A stretch of 64,000 nt of DNA from Kyrpidia spormannii (GTDB taxonomy: Bacteria > Bacillota > Bacilli > Kyrpidiales > Kyrpidiaceae), in assembly GCF_002804065.1 (NCBI RefSeq), contig NZ_CP024955.1, forward strand, positions 310,001 through 374,000, read 5' to 3'. Of the stretch, positions 8,985-18,708 are shown in pieces. Below the pieces are notes generated by a model that was given only the letters and a program-made list of their open reading frames with translations, did no database searches and was not told where the DNA came from. The position numbers and the translations under genes were made by a program. Every line of letters starts with the position of its first letter. Positions within the stretch are counted from its first letter, which is position 1.

Positions 8985-9858
8985 AAATTAAACGAGTGCC
9001 CTTTCAGACAACCTTGATCTTCTTTTGCTCACGTAGAAGTCTGGCATGGCGGCTGTGCTTGTTTCGCCAACGCAGGTACGACCGAATCGCTGTGGCCAAC
9101 GCCTCGTGATTTGGATAGTGACTCCCACGCAACACAAACGATCGCAACGGAGCAAAATGACATTCGATTCGGTTCAACCATGATGCCTGGGTCGGTGTAA
9201 AAACCAGTTCTACATCGTTTTCTGCAGCCCACTCAGTCACAGTACGATGCTTGTGAGGTGAAAAATTATCCAAGACCACGTACAGCCGTTCAGACCGGTG
9301 ATACCGCCGGCGGAGCAACTTGAGAAAACGCAGTATGTCCTGGTGCTTCTTGCTGGATGAGACGTGCCCGTACAGCTTATCCGCTTTCAGATCCAGAGCC
9401 GCAAACAAGTGCCTCACCCCGTGGGTGCGGCGGTACGTTGCCGGCAATCGATCGGGCCGACTTTTCGGGTACCATCCGCAACCGGAAAACGGCTGAATGG
9501 ACAACGGTCCAAACTCGTCAATGCAGATGACCCGTCCGTCTTTAGGCGGATTCCGGTAGAGCGACTGGATTCGTTTTTTTTACCTCAAACTCAGGATCAT
9601 TCGAGGCTTTCCATGTCTTGGTATGCTGGTAGGTGATGTCGGCTTCCTCCAGAATGACACGGATAGTCTCAATGCTAATGGAGGTCACGATGCCCCGCCT
9701 TTCGGCCTCCTCTTTGAGCTTGGACAGTGACCAATGGGTAAAGGGCAAACCCAAGGTGTTTGGCGGGATCTGGGCCAACTCAATGATCGCGGCTCTTTGT
9801 TCTTCGGTAAAGGTCCGCGGTCGTCCGCCTCTGTACCGGGGTTTTAAGGCCTCCAATC
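8985..9858. mobile_element. Truncated IS630-family element
   Basis: The transposase is present from its central region to its C-terminus on the minus strand, while the N-terminal helix-turn-helix part and the far end are missing where the EAL-domain sequence begins at about 9860. The outer boundary near 8985 is approximate. Confidence 0.65.
9004..9856 (-). pseudogene. IS630-family transposase, N-terminally truncated, frame break in an A8 run
   Basis: The upstream part (9856 to about 9578) reads GGRPRTFTEEQRAAIIELAQ and THWSLSKLKEEAERRGI, up to DPEFEVKK. The next frame continues KRIQSLYRNPPKDGRVICIDEFGPLS (Asp of DDE), YVVLDNFSPHKHR (second Asp) and TQASWLNRIECHFAPLR (Glu). The change of frame is exactly at eight consecutive A residues on the coding strand; one A fewer restores a single frame. 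Either the run has expanded, or ribosomes slip there, as described for some IS630 relatives. The missing N-terminus makes it inactive in any case. Confidence 0.85.
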
Positions 9859-9907
9859 CATGCTGATTGGGATTATGGAGAGGAAGAATGCCCCAGGGGC
9901 CCCGATC

Positions 9908-10769
9908 ATGGAAACAGGAGCTGTCCGCATGGGTGTGCGCCGGGCGGGAAGGGGTGCGGCGGAGGTGGGAGTTGATGAAGAGGCGGTGCAGCGTCGGGAG
10001 CTGGAGCGGTTCATCCGGGACCGCAACATGGTGACACTGTTTCAGCCCATCATCCCTCTGGCCGACGGGGAGACTATCGGGTTTGAGGTGTTGAACCGGC
10101 CGCCGCTGAGCTCGTCGTTTGCCAATGCGGAGGCATTTTACCGTTATGTCGGGCAGTCCACCCAGGTGTTCGTCGTGGAGCGCAGTTGCCGGGATATGGC
10201 CCTGTGCCGGTTTGCGGAACAGGTCGGGAGAAGTGAGACCTGCAGGATGCCCTGCTCTTCCTCAACATCCATCCCCATGTGATTTTGGACCCTTCGTTTC
10301 GGCCCGGGCACACCCTGCGCCTAGTGGAGGATTACGGCTTTTCCCCTTCCCAAATTGTGCTCGAGTTGACCGAGCGCGGGGCGATTGAGGACTACGGCCG
10401 GTTCGCCTGCCTGCTCCACCATTAACGTCCCAGGGCTTTTGGGTGGCGGTGGACGATGCGGGAACCGGGTACAACAGCCTCCAGACCCTCGTCTGTTTAC
10501 AGCCGAAGTTTCTTAAATTGGATCGTTTCTTGGTGCGGGGCATCGCCGACAATGCGGCGGCCCGACGAATGGCGGCGCTGCTCCTGGACTACGCCCGGGA
10601 GGCGGGCACCCGGGTGATCGGTGAAGGGATCGAGACCGCCGAGGAGTTCGCCTGCCTACTGGATATGGGTGTGAAGCTTGGACAAGGGTGCCTGATCGGG
10701 CGGGCGGCCCGGCGGCCCGAGCGCTGGAGTGATCAGGCGATGCCGCGCGGTCGGATGAGATTGGCGTAA
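9908..10769 (+). pseudogene. EAL-domain (c-di-GMP phosphodiesterase-like) pseudogene
   Basis: The ATG at 9908 (or 9860) opens a frame with LERFIRDRNMVTLFQPIIPL, ETIGFEVLNRP (the EAL position reads EVL), a frameshift near 10240, then FLNIHPHVI, IVLELTERGAIEDYG, a second frameshift near 10425, and VAVDDAGTGYNSLQTL, FLKLDRFLVRGI, VIGEGIETAEE and GVKLGQGCLIGR. These are the successive EAL-domain motifs, including the DDAGTGY loop 6 region. Two frameshifts inactivate it. An internally deleted copy lies at 5426. Confidence 0.85.
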
Positions 10770-10967
10770 ATGACGGGCCAACAACTCAGAGACGCATGTA
10801 CACAGTCACGGAGGTATCGTGTCTATATTCTATGGCGGCACTATCTTGGTCCTGTCCTGCTACTGTCGTATAATGTCGATAGCACAGCCGGCCCGCTCAT
10901 TGGATCTTTTCTATGTTATCCGCAGTTTGAACATGGGTGTGCTGTGGGCGGTGGCTGTTCTAGGAAA

Positions 10968-12508
10968 ATTATATAACTCAAATTTCGCAACCTCAGGCAG
11001 CGAGTTTTGCCTTGATTGTGATGGGTAAATGCTCGATGAACTGCTGTACAATCTGCTCGATCACGTCGTGGTCCTGTGTGATGATTCGATCCAAGGCGGT
11101 TCTGAGCAACTCCAGAAGGAGTCTGAGTGCATCGATAAATCGTAGATCGTCGAGTTCATTACAGCAATCGAAAAACAGACCGCCGCTGGTTCGGGGATCC
11201 CGAGCGTCTCTGGAGGTTACTGACAACATGATGGAGCGGGTGAACACGATGGTTGTGTGCGCGAACATTTGGTCATACGTGCGCCCCTGAAGTTCTTTCG
11301 CCAGTCGGAGATAGGATTTGGTGACCTTGAACAATGTCTCGATGTCCCATCGCTTCCCATAGATCCGGACGATCTCTTCGTCGGCCAGGTGAGTGTCGGT
11401 ACATAGAAGCGCCAGCCACCTGCGGGAACGGCTTCGATCTCGCACGAACACAATCTTGGCCGCTACCGGCTGCCCCGTTTTCTCCCTCTCCCAACTGGAC
11501 GGTGACGGAGCCCAGAATCTTGGCTCGGCCCCGGCGCTTGCGGATCGCTTGGTACAGCTGGGAAAGCCTGAAGTGCTGGCCTTCATAGCCGTATCGGACC
11601 TTGGGCATATTCTTGAGCATGCACACGAGGTGCAGAGAGTGGCGAACGGCCTGCAGAATCGTCGATGGGTAGGAAAACCAGCTATCGAACAACAGGTATT
11701 TGGCCGAGATACCCATGGCTTGAGCCTGTTCCAGCAGTTTGAACATGACGTCTGTGGCCTTGCGTGTCCCCTCCTGTCGCCGCTTATAGCCGCAGGTGCG
11801 TTTATCGACCGATTCGTTGATGCCACATAGCCGATTTCGTTTGTTTTCAGAACTCAACAACGACAAGCACAAGGGGACAAACGAGTTCCCATCCGACCAA
11901 CTCAACGTGAGCATGCGAAAGCCTCGTACAAACTGATGAGACACATGATCATAGACCTTAGACAGCAGTTCCATCTTTTTACTTCGGCTGCGGCTAAACA
12001 GAGAATCATCGATGATGAACACATCGGTTCGGTTCTCGGACGTAAGTCGGGCAAAGCGGTGCACCACCGCAGAGCTGAGCAACAGCAGAAAGCGCCGCCA
12101 GTTGTGCCGGGGAGAGTTGAGGAACCGATACACCGTGTCCTTGCCGAACTTGTCCATGAGTTGATGTTCCAGAACACTCTTCAGAATGCGCTGGTAAAAG
12201 ACCAGTGTAAACAGCAGGCGAAAGACTTCCAGGACAGAAATGCCGGCTTGTTTCGTGATATGGGATTTTCTAAGCAGTTTCCCAACCTGGTACTCTTTGA
12301 AGAACGCCATTACCATAGATTGGAGTTGATCTGGATGCTGAGAATCACGTATCATGTAGGAAACATCCTCTCTTTTTGGCGTAGATTCTGGTCTTGGTAA
12401 CTCCAGTCTAGCAAAAGATGAGGATGTTTTGCTTATCTATGACTCAAAAACCCAGTGAAATCAACGATCTAAAGGTTCATGCTGGGTGCGAAACTTGAGT
12501 TATATAAT
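10968..12508. mobile_element. IS4-family-like insertion sequence
   Basis: The ends are inverted repeats: ATTATATAACTCAAATTTCG at the left from 10968, and the complement of ATTATATAACTCAAGTTTCG at the right to 12508, with about 20 of 21 positions matching. The length is 1.54 kb. It encodes one transposase on the minus strand and lies just before rfbB, the first gene of the rhamnose operon. The AT-rich ends hide any target duplication. Confidence 0.88.
10993..12355 (-). pseudogene. IS4-family transposase, one frameshift
   Basis: The upstream frame (from the ATG at 12355) carries TDVFIIDDSLFSRSRSKKME (first Asp), LLFDSWFSYPSTILQAV (second Asp) and KNMPKVRYGYEG, and loses the frame near 11500 after KILGSVTVQLG. 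The downstream frame continues REKTGQPVAAKIVFVRD, then LADEEIVRIYGKRWDIETLFK, the Y-(2)-R-(3)-E-(6)-K signature of IS4, and KSYLRLAKELQGRTYD to the stop at 10993. All catalytic residues are present; only the single frameshift breaks it. Confidence 0.85.
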
Positions 12509-12554
12509 ACTCATGTTATATGCGTTGGTCAATTCTTGGGGGGGGGAATTGGTT

Positions 12555-13577
12555 ATGAAACTATTGGTAACCGGAGGAGCCGGGTTTATTGGCAGTAACT
12601 TCGTTCATTATATGTTGAATGAGCACCCCACCTATCGAATCGTCACCGTGGATGCATTGACCTACGCGGGGAACCTTGAAAATCTAAAAAACGTCGAGGA
12701 TGATCCGCGCCACCAGTTTGTGAAGGGCGACATATGTGACAGGTTGCTTGTATTCGATTTGGTTTCCGACGGGTTTGATGTCATAGTCAACTTTGCAGCG
12801 GAATCCCATGTCGATCGAAGCATTCTTGATGCCTCTCCCTTTGTCCGTACCAACGTCTTGGGTACACAAGTTTTGCTCGATGCCGTTCGGGAGTTTGGGG
12901 TTTCCAAATATATTCAGGTGTCTACCGATGAGGTATATGGCAGTCTCAACGGCGACGGCTATTTCACTGAAGATACGCCTTTGTCCCCAAACAGTCCCTA
13001 TTCGGCGAGCAAAGCGAGTGCGGATTTACTCGTCCGCGCCGCTCATCATACATATGGGATCGATGTCAACATCACCCGTTGCTCGAACAATTACGGACCA
13101 TTCCAGTTTCCAGAGAAACTCATTCCCCTTACAATTTCCAATGCCTTGGAAAATCGTTCGATACCGGTGTACGGCGATGGACAACAGGTGAGAGATTGGC
13201 TGCATGTACTGGATCACTGTCGGGCGATTGATCAGGTCATCCACCACGGTCGTCCCGGGGAGGTTTACAACATCGGGGGACATAACGAGAGGACGAACCT
13301 TGAGGTTGTCAAACGGATTCTGAGCCTGTTGAACAAGCCGGAATCACTGATCCAACATGTGCAGGACAGGCCGGGCCACGACCGCAGGTACGCCATCGAC
13401 GCGACGAAAATTCGCAGGGAATTGGGTTGGGCTCCCCAATATGGGTTCGAAGAAGGGTTACGGCAGACCATTCAATGGTACTTGGACCACCAAGAGTGGC
13501 TGCAAAGGGTAAAGTCAAAAGACTATATGCGCTACTATGAACGGCAATACAGCAGGCGAATGGGGTTTGTAGGATGA
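12555..13577 (+). CDS. rfbB: dTDP-glucose 4,6-dehydratase
   Basis: Converts dTDP-D-glucose to dTDP-4-keto-6-deoxy-D-glucose, the second step of dTDP-L-rhamnose synthesis, using tightly bound NAD. The start is the ATG at 12555 after a G-rich site (GGGGGGGG); upstream in-frame codons from 12486 derive from the IS end. The 340 residues match the family length. GGAGFIGSN binds NAD, ESHVDRSI and STDEVYG are family signatures, and YSASKAS holds the catalytic Tyr/Lys. The stop overlaps the ATG of rfbD by four bases. The IS4-type element ends only about 47 bp upstream, so native promoter sequence has probably been displaced. Confidence 0.96.
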   Translation: MKLLVTGGAGFIGSNFVHYMLNEHPTYRIVTVDALTYAGNLENLKNVEDDPRHQFVKGDICDRLLVFDLVSDGFDVIVNFAAESHVDRSILDASPFVRTNVLGTQVLLDAVREFGVSKYIQVSTDEVYGSLNGDGYFTEDTPLSPNSPYSASKASADLLVRAAHHTYGIDVNITRCSNNYGPFQFPEKLIPLTISNALENRSIPVYGDGQQVRDWLHVLDHCRAIDQVIHHGRPGEVYNIGGHNERTNLEVVKRILSLLNKPESLIQHVQDRPGHDRRYAIDATKIRRELGWAPQYGFEEGLRQTIQWYLDHQEWLQRVKSKDYMRYYERQYSRRMGFVG

Positions 13578-14434
13578 AGATTATTGTTACGGGTGCGAAT
13601 GGACAGTTGGGGTGTGACCTCATCCGGGTGTTGGAGACCGAGGACACTGTCGTACCCTTCAGTCACAGAGATCTGGATGTGACCGATAACGACCGAGTGT
13701 CTCGGGTGATTGAGGATGTGCGTCCGGAAGTGGTCATCCACGCCGCGGCTTACACCCGGGTGGACGAAGCCGAAAGAGATCCGGATGAAGCATTCCGGGT
13801 AAACGCCATCGGAGCGAGGAACGTGGCGGCGGCCGCAGAGGCGGTGGGGGCGAAGGTTGTGTATGTCAGTACGGATTATGTGTTCGACGGAAAGAAACCA
13901 TCGTACTCAGAGTTCGACACCCCATCGCCAATTAACGTGTACGGACGTTCGAAATTGGCGGGGGAGCAGATGACCGCTTTCTTCAATCGGCGGCATTTCA
14001 TTGTGCGCACCTCCTGGCTATACGGACGTAACGGGAAAAATTTCGTGAAGACAATGCTGGAATTGACCCGTCAGGGAAAACCTGTCCGGGTTGTGAACGA
14101 TCAGATCGGCTCCCCAACATACACCATGGATCTGGCCCGTTTCATTGGAAGGCTGATTTCGACCAATCTGTTCGGCACCTACCACGCTTCGAACTCGGGA
14201 AGTTGTTCTTGGTATGAATTTGCCAAGGCCATTTTCAAAGAGGCCGGATTCAGTGACGTTCAGGTGGAGCCCATTTCTTCGCGGGAACTGGCGCGGGCGG
14301 CGGCAAGACCCGCTTTCTCCGTGTTGGATCATCAGGCGATTCGTCTGAACGGGCTGGAGGCTTTACGCCCCTGGCGGGAAGCGCTTCGGGACTTTGTGCG
14401 CCACGATCTAACCGAGGCACAGAAAGAAGGGTGA
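13574..14434 (+). CDS. rfbD: dTDP-4-dehydrorhamnose reductase
   Basis: Reduces dTDP-4-keto-L-rhamnose to dTDP-L-rhamnose with NAD(P)H, the last step of the pathway. The 286 residues are normal length. GANGQLGCDL is the dinucleotide site, VSTDYVFDG and YGRSKLAGEQ (Tyr-x3-Lys) form the catalytic region, and RTSWLYG and DQIGSPTYT are typical. It is translationally coupled to rfbB through ATGA and is followed by a GTG start overlapping its stop. The order rfbB-rfbD-rfbC-rfbA differs from the common A-C-B-D order of many operons but all four enzymes are present. Confidence 0.96.
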   Translation: MKIIVTGANGQLGCDLIRVLETEDTVVPFSHRDLDVTDNDRVSRVIEDVRPEVVIHAAAYTRVDEAERDPDEAFRVNAIGARNVAAAAEAVGAKVVYVSTDYVFDGKKPSYSEFDTPSPINVYGRSKLAGEQMTAFFNRRHFIVRTSWLYGRNGKNFVKTMLELTRQGKPVRVVNDQIGSPTYTMDLARFIGRLISTNLFGTYHASNSGSCSWYEFAKAIFKEAGFSDVQVEPISSRELARAAARPAFSVLDHQAIRLNGLEALRPWREALRDFVRHDLTEAQKEG

Positions 14435-14439
14435 GAGTT

Positions 14440-15006
14440 GTGAACGATCATGCGCTTCCCAGATTATCCCTGAACGATATCGGGGTTGAATACCGCGAGC
14501 TTGTGACGACCCAGGAGTATGGTCCCAAACCCAGGATCGAGGGCGTGCAGATCTTGGATCTGCGGTGGTTTACGGATGACGGAGGTGCTTTTACAGAGTT
14601 GGCTCGACTTGACGAACAAGGTTGTTTGGCCGTATTGCCGGAATTTCAGGTGCGCCAAGTGAACTATTCGGTGGTGTTGCCGGGAGCGGTGAAAGCCTGG
14701 CATTTTCATTTCAATCAAGAGGATGTCTGGTTTATCCCGCCCACGGTCCGATTGTTGGTGGGGCTGCTGGATGTCCGGACATCTTCTCCAACCTATCGGA
14801 ACACCATGCGTTTCGTGATGGGGGCGGGCAAAGCGCAGGTCCTTTACATCCCTCGCGGTGTTGCCCACGGTGTGGCCAACATTTGGGCTCAGGATGCGTA
14901 CATGATGTACTTGGTCAACCAACAATTTGATCCTGAGCAACCCGATGAAAACCGATTGCCGTGGGATGTATTGGGTGATTCGTTTTGGCAGATCCAGAAG
15001 GGGTAA
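14440..15006 (+). CDS. rfbC: dTDP-4-dehydrorhamnose 3,5-epimerase family protein
   Basis: Cupin-fold enzyme of the third step: epimerises C3 and C5 of dTDP-4-keto-6-deoxyglucose. The GTG at 14440 is preferred to that at 14431 because GAAGGG ends about 10 bases upstream. Features of the family: GAVKAWHFHFNQEDVWF holds the metal-free active-site His, IPRGVAHGVANI the second His cluster, and YLVNQQFDPEQPDENRLPWD the C-terminal signature with the base-pairing Asp. The sequence is more divergent than rfbB/rfbD/rfbA (the usual GLHYQ is AWHFH), so it may belong to a divergent subfamily, but operon context supports the role. Confidence 0.88.
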   Translation: MNDHALPRLSLNDIGVEYRELVTTQEYGPKPRIEGVQILDLRWFTDDGGAFTELARLDEQGCLAVLPEFQVRQVNYSVVLPGAVKAWHFHFNQEDVWFIPPTVRLLVGLLDVRTSSPTYRNTMRFVMGAGKAQVLYIPRGVAHGVANIWAQDAYMMYLVNQQFDPEQPDENRLPWDVLGDSFWQIQKG

Positions 15007-15018
15007 GGAGAGATACCG

Positions 15019-15951
15019 ATGAAAGGCATTCTGTTGGCCGGTGGTTCGGGGACCCGGTTGCATCCCATGACGTCGGTTGCCAGCAAACACCTCATGCCGG
15101 TCTACGATAAGCCCATGATCTACTACCCGCTTTCGACTCTCTTATTGGCGGGGATCCGGGATATCGTACTGATTTCGACACCCAGAGATCTTCCCCTTTA
15201 TCAGCGGGTTTTGGGGGACGGGTCGCGGTTGGGGATCAGACTATCATATATGGAACAGGAAAGACCTGCGGGGATTGCTCAAGCATTTCTCATTGCGGAA
15301 TCGTTCATCGGGAACGATTCGGTCTGTCTGATTCTTGGAGATAACATTTTTTACGGACACGGACTTGGGGAGATGGTCCGTCGACATACCCTCCTTGAAC
15401 ATGGGGCCGTGATCTTCGGTTATTGGGTAAAAGATCCCGAGCGCTACGGGGTCGTGGAATTCGACGAGGATCAGCGAGTTGTCGGTTTGGAGGAAAAGCC
15501 GTCTCAGCCCAAATCGAATTACGCGGTCTCCGGCTTGTATTTTTACGATCATGAGGTGGTGCAGATCGCAAAGGCACTCAAACCGTCCGCCAGGGGTGAG
15601 CTTGAGATCACCGACGTGAATCGGGAATATTTGCGGAGAGGACAATTGCGGGTGGAGATCATGGGGCGGGGAATCGCCTGGCTCGATACGGGAACCCCGC
15701 CGAGTTTGCTCGATGCGGCGAATTTCGTGGCCACGGTGGAACGGCGCCAAGGTCTCAAAATCGCGTGTCTTGAGGAGATTGCCTATCGTGTGGGATATAT
15801 TTCGCTGGATGATCTGGAAGCATTGATCCGGGATATGCCGGACACGGACTACAGAGGGTACTTGGAATACCTTTGGTATACCGAAGTAAAGAGGTTGGGT
15901 GAATCGTCCAGAAAAAATGTTAACTGGTTGAGGCGAACACGGGTGAGGTGA
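15019..15951 (+). CDS. rfbA: Glucose-1-phosphate thymidylyltransferase
   Basis: Couples dTTP and glucose-1-phosphate to dTDP-glucose, the entry reaction of the rhamnose pathway. ATG after AAGGAGA. The nucleotidyltransferase signature [11 protein letters not shown] and [17 protein letters not shown] are at the N-terminus, with [11 protein letters not shown] (metal-binding Asp), [18 protein letters not shown] and [14 protein letters not shown] further on. The 310 residues exceed the usual 290 by a C-terminal extension ([17 protein letters not shown]). Substrate glucose-1-phosphate could come from the phosphosugar mutase at 59541. Confidence 0.95.
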   Translation: MKGILLAGGSGTRLHPMTSVASKHLMPVYDKPMIYYPLSTLLLAGIRDIVLISTPRDLPLYQRVLGDGSRLGIRLSYMEQERPAGIAQAFLIAESFIGNDSVCLILGDNIFYGHGLGEMVRRHTLLEHGAVIFGYWVKDPERYGVVEFDEDQRVVGLEEKPSQPKSNYAVSGLYFYDHEVVQIAKALKPSARGELEITDVNREYLRRGQLRVEIMGRGIAWLDTGTPPSLLDAANFVATVERRQGLKIACLEEIAYRVGYISLDDLEALIRDMPDTDYRGYLEYLWYTEVKRLGESSRKNVNWLRRTRVR

Positions 15952-15957
15952 AGTGTT

Positions 15958-16817
15958 GTGGATACTAGGATTTCTGTGGTCATAAATACATTTAATGAAG
16001 AAAAAATTTAGCATTTGCTTTGCGCTCTGTAAAGAATTGGGCAGATGAAATCGTGGTTGTTGATATGTATAGTGAAGACCGAACGACCGAGATTGCCAAG
16101 CAATATGGAGCTAAAGTTTTTTATCATGACCGTATCGGCTTTGTTGAACCAGCGCGTAACTATGCTATATCCAGGACTCAAGGTGATTGGATTCTCGTTC
16201 TAGATGCTGATGAAGTCGTTCCGCTGTCTCTCAGCCAGATGTTATGTCAGATTGTGGAGGATGATAGGGCAGACGTTGTAAAGATACCTAGGCTTAACTA
16301 TCTATTAGGAGCACCAATGTATTTTTGTGGCTGGGGACCGGGTCAGGATAGGCATATGCGGTTCTTTAAGCGTAATATGCTGATCATGAGTGAGGATATC
16401 CATAAGCCGCCTCAGCCCACATCAGATGCACGTGTGTATGAGATAGAATACACCGAGCCGGGTCTAGCTTTGATCCATTTCAACTATATTGATGCCACGC
16501 AATTTATTGAAAAATTGAACCGGTATACCACGATTGAAGCTGTACAGGCATATGACCGAGGCCAAAGGCCCTCAACGATAACTATAATATGGACAATGAT
16601 AAAGGAGTTTCTTATTCGCTACGTTTTGTTGCAAGGTTTCCGGGACGGGTGGCGTGGTTGGTATCTATCTTTGTTTATGATGTTCTACAGAGCAGCGACT
16701 TTCACTAAGTTGACGGAGTTCCAGCGGTACGGAGGTCGAGAACGTGTAATCAGGGATTATCAGAACCTGGCTGAACAGATCGTCCGTGAACATGAACGCG
16801 AGGTGACACAAACGTGA
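15958..16817 (+). pseudogene. Family 2 glycosyltransferase with a one-base frameshift near its start
   Basis: The GTG at 15958 has a good GAGGTGA seven bases upstream and reads DTRISVVINTFNEEKI and then stop. In a shifted frame the protein continues FALRSVKNWADEIVVVDMYSEDRTTEIA and LVLDADEVVPLSL (DxD motif), to the stop at 16817. The break falls in six A residues at 16004-16009; one extra A restores a continuous GT2 protein of about 286 residues, of the WaaE/KdtX-like GT2 type. It may be a real mutation, a phase-variable tract or a sequencing error. Base composition is clearly more AT-rich than the rfb genes, hinting at separate acquisition. Confidence 0.85.
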
Positions 16818-17662
16818 GCTGCCCGTCGGTTTATATCGTTGTTATAAACTGGAATGGTTATGAAGACACATCGCGTTGCTTAACATCTCTTCGGGATTTA
16901 GAGTATCCAACTTACAGGATTATTGTTATTGATAATGGATCTGATGATGGTTCGGTCGAGCTCCTAAGAAAAAATTATCCGAATGTAATAATTTTGGAAG
17001 CCAAGGAGAACGTTGGATTCGCTCGTGGCAATAACATTGGGATTCGGTATGCTTTGAATCATTATGCAGCATATGTATGGTTATTAAATAATGATACTAC
17101 TGTGTCTCGAACTGCTCTCTTTGAGCTTGTGCAAGTTGCAGAATCGGATGTCACCATCGGTGCTGTAGGTTCGGTAGTTTATTACATGAATTGTCCTGAG
17201 AAGATCCAGGTTTGGGGTGGTGGTTGGGTGAATACATGGATTGGAAGGGCCGGACATTTTATAACTCCCGTCCCCTCACAACGTCTAGACTATGTTGTTG
17301 GAGCGAGTATCCTTCTCCGATCAGATGCCTTACGAGATGTAGGGTATCTTGACGAAGACTACTTTATGTATTGGGAGGATACCGATATAAGTTTTCGTTT
17401 AAGAAAAGCTGGGTGGAAATTGGCAGTAGCCCCAAATTCTAAGGTTTTCCATAAAGTTTCTGGGTCGATAGGGGAAGGTAGCGAGGCATTTCATTTTTAC
17501 TTCAATAGATCAGCCAAACGTTTCTTTCAAAGATACTGTGTGATGCCATGGGTTCCAATTAGCATTGGAGTAGGTGGGCGTCTGGCTAAACTTGTCGTAA
17601 AAAAGAATTGGAAGGCTGTTAGGGCTATAGTGAGGTCAATGTTTGTACCTAGTAAAATATGA
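16814..17662 (+). CDS. Family 2 glycosyltransferase (rhamnosyltransferase-like)
   Basis: A 282-residue GT-A fold enzyme. The GTG start overlaps the upstream stop (GTGA), so both glycosyltransferases were co-translated. YIVVINWNGYEDTSRCLTSL is the GT2 N-terminus, IDNGSDDGS binds nucleotide, WLLNNDTTV supplies the DxD-like motif (NND) and YFMYWEDTDISFRLRKAGW is the ED-x-D acceptor loop typical of rhamnosyl-/N-glycosyl transferases of cell-surface polysaccharides. The neighbouring dTDP-rhamnose genes make L-rhamnose a plausible donor. The gene is AT-rich relative to its surroundings. Confidence 0.9.
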   Translation: MSCPSVYIVVINWNGYEDTSRCLTSLRDLEYPTYRIIVIDNGSDDGSVELLRKNYPNVIILEAKENVGFARGNNIGIRYALNHYAAYVWLLNNDTTVSRTALFELVQVAESDVTIGAVGSVVYYMNCPEKIQVWGGGWVNTWIGRAGHFITPVPSQRLDYVVGASILLRSDALRDVGYLDEDYFMYWEDTDISFRLRKAGWKLAVAPNSKVFHKVSGSIGEGSEAFHFYFNRSAKRFFQRYCVMPWVPISIGVGGRLAKLVVKKNWKAVRAIVRSMFVPSKI

Positions 17663-17739
17663 AACAGGGTGGACGATTCCATTCGGACTTAAAGACCAAA
17701 TCCGATGAACAGCCAAAAACGAATGGATTGATTCTCTAC

Positions 17740-17945
17740 TTAGGGCCTGCTGAACGAATCTCCGATCGGCGCATACGGAAAGGGGGCCTGACCGGAAGAG
17801 CCATCCGAAAAAAGTGCACAAAAGAATTCGCAGTCGGCGCTCCAGATTCATCACCAGCATCTGAAGGGCGATGACCGTCTCGCTGGTGGTCTGCGGGCGT
17901 GCCCGAATCCAGCCAAGCCCATACAGACGCTTGCCTTCGCCAGGT
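17740..17945 (-). pseudogene. C-terminal fragment of an IS1182/IS5-like transposase
   Basis: On the minus strand the frame gives GEGKRLYGLGWIRARPQTTS, then ETVIALQMLVMNLERRLRI, resembling the last helix of IS1182-type transposases (YGLRRAR.RG......A..MN.K.). Both sides end in other mobile DNA: an IS630 fragment begins at about 17941. Only the tail of the gene is present and the family assignment is tentative. Confidence 0.45.
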
Positions 17946-18298
17946 GTAGAGATCCACATCATTCTGGACAACCACTCCGCTCATACGTCCAAGCAGATCC
18001 GAGACTATTTGGAAAGCGTGCCGGGCCGTTTTACATGTGTGTTCACCCCGAAACACGGTTCCTGGCTCAATATCATCGAATCTTGTTTCGCCAAGATGAG
18101 CCGGACTGTTCTACGGCACATCCGGGTGAACTCGAAGGAGGAACTGCGGGAACGGATCGAACGGTACTTGGACGAACTCAACGAGCACCCCGTTTCATTC
18201 CGATGGCGCTATGGGCTTCAAGTGATCAGGGAGTGACAAAGACCCTTCAAGCATGTCGAATTATGCGGTGCACAGTTTTTAGGAAACTATCTGCTATG
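17941..18298 (+). pseudogene. Truncated IS630-family transposase with its right end
   Basis: From PGVEIHIILDNHSAHTSK to the stop at 18236 the sequence is nearly the same as the C-terminal third of the intact IS630 transposase at 27447-28592, including SWLNIIES with the catalytic Glu. The non-coding tail also matches up to CAGTTTTTAGGAAACTATC, a decayed form of the intact element's end. The first two thirds are missing, so it cannot be active. Confidence 0.88.
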
Positions 18299-18360
18299 GG
18301 TCCTGTGAACAAGTCCTTGATCCAATGAAGATCGTGCATATATAGTACATTGAATGTTAG

Positions 18361-18708
18361 GCGGACACTACATATGGGAGATTTTCGCCGACTCAAAGAC
18401 TTTTTCATAGGACCCCTAGGGTTCATGTTCTCCCAAGCCTTATCACTGAATCTCCTGGCTTGGTTACACTGGAGGCTGCCGCAAGCGGAGCGGCCGTCGT
18501 GTCCGGGAAATACCCAACTTTGTATGACTATGTGGGCTCCAGAATCTACTATTGTGATCCAGGATCCCTATCATCCATACAAGCAACAGTACTGGACGCT
18601 TACACAAACGGTCCTCAGGAGGGTCTGAGACAGTACGTGTTGGATCATTTATCGTGGGATAGCGTTGCGGACAAACTTATACATGTGTATAAGCAACTGG
18701 TGGATTAG
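18361..18708 (+). pseudogene. C-terminal fragment of a family 4 glycosyltransferase
   Basis: An open frame without a start reads RVHVLPSLITESPGLVTLEA, then ASGAAVVSGKYPTLYDYVGS, and ends at the TAG at 18706. This is the donor-binding half-motif (E-x7-E region) and last helices of a GT4 enzyme. The in-frame stop at 18358 and the adjoining IS remains show that the N-terminal two thirds were lost. Confidence 0.75.

Noticed and set aside
12486-12554. An earlier in-frame start for rfbB
   Set aside because: The extra codons come from the inverted repeat of the IS4-type element and lack a ribosome-binding site; the Rossmann motif begins right after the ATG at 12555.
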